A DNA stretch of 7,186 nt, from NCBI GenBank assembly GCA_022736495.1, contig DZCR01000157.1, positions 1-7,186 of the forward strand. Reading direction: 5' to 3'. This DNA comes from Desulfobacca acetoxidans (GTDB taxonomy: Bacteria > Desulfobacterota > Desulfobaccia > Desulfobaccales > 0-14-0-80-60-11). Made by a program: the position numbers and the translations under genes. Below the pieces are notes generated by a model that was not told the origin of the DNA, searched no databases, and worked only from the letters and a program-made list of their open reading frames with translations. Below are positions 5,071 through 7,186 of the stretch, piece after piece (the first letter of the stretch is position 1; each line of letters begins with the position of its first letter).

Positions 5071-5100
5071 ATGACGACTATTGAATGGAGAATATTGTAA
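5071..5100 (+). CDS. 9-codon mini-ORF abutting the permease start (possible leader)
   Basis: MTTIEWRIL then TAA at 5098-5100. It has a better ribosome binding site (AAAGGAG, 5056-5062, 8 nt from ATG) than the permease start that follows. Its stop directly touches the permease ATG at 5101, and it is in the same frame. It could be a leader peptide giving translational coupling by termination-reinitiation. It could also be the relic of a longer permease N-terminus cut by a stop codon. No function for the peptide itself can be read. Confidence 0.4.
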   Translation: MTTIEWRIL

Positions 5101-6915
5101 ATGACGCCTGAAATGATGATGACCATGATCGTCCTTGTTTTTGTAATTTTTTTGTTTATTTTTGAATGGGTCAGGGTGGATGTGGTGGGGATCATGATGA
5201 TGGTCCTGCTGCCCATATTGGGTCTTGTCACCCCTAAGGAGGCCTTTTCAGGCCTTGCCGGCAATGCGGTCTGTTCTATTATCGCCGTTATTATCATCGG
5301 CGCCGGCCTTGATAAAACCGGGGTGATGAACAAGGTGGCCAAACCCATCATGGCTTTGGCCGGCAACAGTGAGAGCAAGGTCATTCTTCTGATTGCCGGA
5401 GCCGTGGGCACCATATCCAGCATGATGCAGAATATCGGTGCGGCGGCCCTGTTCATGCCCGTGACCCAGAGAATATCCAAACGCCTGGGCATCCCCACCT
5501 CAAGGGTATTGATGCCCATGGGATTCTGCGCCATTATCGGCGGCACCATCACCCTGGTGGGGGCCAGCCCCACCATTATCCTGAACGATCTCATGGTGGT
5601 GGGCGGACAGAAACTGGAGCCCTTCGGCCTTTTTACCCAGACGCCCATCGGGATCTGCCTGACGCTTTCAGCCCTCATTTATTTTGTGGTTTTCGGAAAA
5701 TGGATACTTCCAGCCAATACCGGCCAGTTCAATAAGGGCGCTTCGGAAATGCTGATCAAGGAATACCAGGGCGTGAACAATATTGTGGAACTCCATGTGC
5801 CGGAGGGGAAAGGGGTCACCGGAATCCTGGATGACCTGAATATCCGGCCCAAATTCCTGGTGACGGTCATTGCCATCAGTTCTCCTTCCAACCGGACCAC
5901 CAACCACGTTCCCCACAGCTATGAATCCATTTCCCCCAATGATGATGTGGCCGTGGTGGGCAAAAGGGAAAACATTGAACAACTGGCCCGGGAATATGGC
6001 TGGACAATAAAAGATACCCTTGAAACCTTTGGTGATTCCCTGGCCAATACCAATGCGGGCATGGCCGAAGTCGTTGTTTCCCCCCGGTCCGAGTTGATCG
6101 GCAAAACGCTGAATGAAGTAGATTTCAAAGAACTTTTCGGGTTAAACCCCCTGGTTCTGTTTAAGGACAATAAAAAATATTACAGCGGACTGACCAATAT
6201 CCGTCTGAGCATGGGGGATACCCTCCTGCTTCAGGGCCCCTGGGAAAAATTCCATATCCTGAAAAACCGGCCCCAGCCACGAGCTCTGATTTTCGCTTCC
6301 CCCCTGGAGGGAGAAATCCTTCGTCCAAAAAAAGCCGTGCTGGCCGTTGCCTGGTTTGCCGTTGCCCTGTTACAGGTCATTCTTTTTGATACCACCCTGT
6401 CCGTGGCCCTGATGTCAGGGGCCCTGGGCATGATCATCACCGGAGTCCTCACCATTGACGAGGCCTATGGGGCCGTGGACTGGATGACGGTTTTTCTCCT
6501 GGCCGGGCTGATCCCCCTGGGCATTGCCTTTGAAAAATCAGGAACGGCGGCATTCATCGCCCAGACCGTGCTGGGCTTCATCGGAACCCCGTCCCCCATC
6601 CTTCTTCTGACGGTGATCGGCATTATGACCACCTTTTTCACCCTGGTGATTTCCAATGTCGGGGCCACGGTCCTCCTGGTTCCCCTGTGCATGAACATGG
6701 CCATCATGGCCGGCAGTGACCCCAGGATGGCGGCCCTTGTCGTGGGCCTTTCCGCATCCAACAGTTTTGTTCTGCCCACCCACCAGGTCAATGCCCTTGT
6801 CATGCGGCCGGGGGGATACAGAACCGTGGATTATGCAAAGGCAGGGGGCATCATGACGATTCTTTTCCTTACAGTTGAGCTGACCATGATTTATTTTTTC
6901 TATGGAATTAAATAA
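5101..6915 (+). CDS. SLC13/DASS-family permease with two TrkA-C (RCK-C) domains, probable sodium:sulfate/anion symporter
   Basis: A 604-residue inner-membrane transporter with about 12 hydrophobic segments in two halves (roughly 8-203 and 410-601). The family's inverted-repeat motifs are visible. In half one they are MMQNIGAAALFMP (108-120) and GGTITLVGASPTIILND (147-163). In half two they are ISNVGATVLLVP (517-528) and SASNSFVLPTHQVNALV with PGGY (551-573). Between the halves, residues about 215-392 are cytoplasmic and contain two TrkA-C/RCK-C domains, marked by VPEGKGVTG...LNIRP (233-250) and SPRSELIGKTLNEVDF (327-342), each ending in a GD or ND turn (NDDVAVVG, GDTLLLQG). Family members move sulfate, dicarboxylates or related anions with sodium; in sulfate reducers this architecture is a usual candidate for sulfate uptake, but the substrate cannot be read from sequence. 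ATG 5101 follows a TAA codon directly; GGAG (5087-5090) is 10 nt upstream. It is the last gene of the operon. Confidence 0.9.
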   Translation: MTPEMMMTMIVLVFVIFLFIFEWVRVDVVGIMMMVLLPILGLVTPKEAFSGLAGNAVCSIIAVIIIGAGLDKTGVMNKVAKPIMALAGNSESKVILLIAGAVGTISSMMQNIGAAALFMPVTQRISKRLGIPTSRVLMPMGFCAIIGGTITLVGASPTIILNDLMVVGGQKLEPFGLFTQTPIGICLTLSALIYFVVFGKWILPANTGQFNKGASEMLIKEYQGVNNIVELHVPEGKGVTGILDDLNIRPKFLVTVIAISSPSNRTTNHVPHSYESISPNDDVAVVGKRENIEQLAREYGWTIKDTLETFGDSLANTNAGMAEVVVSPRSELIGKTLNEVDFKELFGLNPLVLFKDNKKYYSGLTNIRLSMGDTLLLQGPWEKFHILKNRPQPRALIFASPLEGEILRPKKAVLAVAWFAVALLQVILFDTTLSVALMSGALGMIITGVLTIDEAYGAVDWMTVFLLAGLIPLGIAFEKSGTAAFIAQTVLGFIGTPSPILLLTVIGIMTTFFTLVISNVGATVLLVPLCMNMAIMAGSDPRMAALVVGLSASNSFVLPTHQVNALVMRPGGYRTVDYAKAGGIMTILFLTVELTMIYFFYGIK

Positions 6916-6946
6916 GGCGAATAAGGTCTGTTCTTAACACTTTATT

Positions 6947-6983
6947 GACGGCGCTACCGGTTCACAAGGCGGGTAACGCCGTC
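6947..6983 (+). terminator. Imperfect stem-loop after the permease gene
   Basis: GACGGCG (6947-6953) pairs with CGCCGTC (6977-6983). One C/A mismatch follows, then TACC (6955-6958) with GGTA (6972-6975), around a loop of about 13 nt. It starts 32 bp after the permease stop. No U run follows, so it may be a factor-dependent terminator, an mRNA-stabilising hairpin or part of the next gene's leader. Confidence 0.45.
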
Positions 6984-7042
6984 TCTGGTTCTTATGGCCT
7001 TTTGAGAGAGGCAGAAAAATAAATTTATAAATTGTGCTTGTT

Positions 7043-7046
7043 GAGG
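7043..7046 (+). promoter_or_regulatory. Ribosome binding site favouring the start at 7051
   Basis: GAGG at 7043-7046 is 4 nt before the ATG at 7051. The later in-frame ATG at 7075 is preceded by CAATACCTCCC, which has no Shine-Dalgarno character. Confidence 0.45.
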
Positions 7047-7050
7047 ATGG

Positions 7051-7186
7051 ATGATTAACGATACAATACCTCCCATGAAATTTAACCTCAGGCAAAAGAT
7101 TTTTCTTCATTTTCTCATTTTCATGGTGGTGAATTGCGCCATATGGTTTTTCAGCTATTTCAGCAATTCAACCATTAACCAGAAAC
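7051..7186 (+). CDS. Start of a membrane-anchored protein, possibly a sensor kinase or chemoreceptor (3' end outside window)
   Basis: Forty-five residues are visible before the window ends. They start MINDTIPPMKFNLRQKIFLH and continue into one hydrophobic helix, FLIFMVVNCAIWFFSYF, about residues 21-37, then NSTINQK. The short basic segment (K10-K16) followed directly by a long uncleaved-looking helix and a polar segment is the usual beginning of membrane sensor histidine kinases and related signal transducers. No diagnostic domain lies within the window, so this is a guess from style. An in-frame TGA at 7042-7044 limits the start to 7051 or 7075, which differ by 8 residues. It follows the permease by 135 bp, with a stem-loop between them, so it may be separately transcribed. 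Confidence 0.5.
   Translation, partial: MINDTIPPMKFNLRQKIFLHFLIFMVVNCAIWFFSYFSNSTINQK

Noticed and set aside
5668..5982. Long minus-strand frames within the permease, including 4959-5678 and 6465-6803
   Set aside because: They are mirror frames of a well-supported 604-codon gene and have compositions typical of antisense shadows.
7075..7186. ATG 7075 as the start of the right-edge gene
   Set aside because: No Shine-Dalgarno sequence precedes it, whereas ATG 7051 in the same frame has GAGG nearby. It is kept only as an alternative.
1..7186. tRNA or rRNA genes, CRISPR arrays, insertion sequences, phage attachment sites
   Set aside because: No cloverleaf-like structure, regularly spaced repeats, transposase motifs or flanking terminal repeats were seen on either strand.

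Overview
The window looks like chromosomal DNA from a sulfate-reducing Desulfobacterota (Desulfobacteraceae-like) bacterium. This is inferred from the gene mix (SLC13 permease with TrkA-C domains beside universal-stress-type proteins, sigma-54 promoters, a Lon/receiver hybrid), from the protein style and from moderate GC content. No ribosomal or sulfate-reduction marker gene is present to prove it.

Layout, left to right. (1) 1-187, minus: the first 62 residues of a YitT-family membrane protein, divergent from (2) 356-901, plus: a 181-residue protein of the SLOG/YpsA-like Rossmann type, closed by a strong 12-bp hairpin at 922-950. (3) 951-1254: a non-coding stretch ending in a near-consensus sigma-54 promoter (1193-1208). 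(4) A two-gene unit: a 59-residue small protein (1255-1434) and a divergent universal stress protein (1454-1960). (5) 1997-4006, minus, convergent with unit 4: a Lon-type ATP-dependent protease that lacks the N-terminal substrate-binding domain and carries a complete NtrC-type response-regulator receiver domain between the helical neck and the AAA+ module. (6) 4007-4379: a divergent intergenic region with a second near-consensus sigma-54 promoter (4315-4330). (7) A plus-strand operon: a USP-like protein (4380-4931), a 28-residue single-span membrane protein (4941-5027), a 9-codon mini-ORF (5071-5100) directly abutting and in frame with the next start, and an SLC13/DASS permease with two TrkA-C/RCK-C domains (5101-6915). 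(8) An imperfect stem-loop (6947-6983), then the start of a membrane protein, probably a sensor kinase or other signal transducer (7051 to the window edge).

How the parts may fit together (inference). Two units containing universal-stress-type proteins have the same promoter class with nearly equal leader lengths (about 36-40 nt). They share an [A/T]-F-[A/S]-E-x-G sequence motif, so they look like parallel members of one sigma-54-activated stress or nutrient response. One unit includes an anion/sulfate-type symporter whose cytoplasmic RCK-C domains and partner USP-like protein could regulate uptake. Between the units lies a Lon protease whose activity is plausibly set by phosphorylation at Asp166 of its inserted receiver domain. 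That protein is the most unusual object in the window. A phospho-gated Lon would link two-component signalling directly to proteolysis without a separate adaptor.
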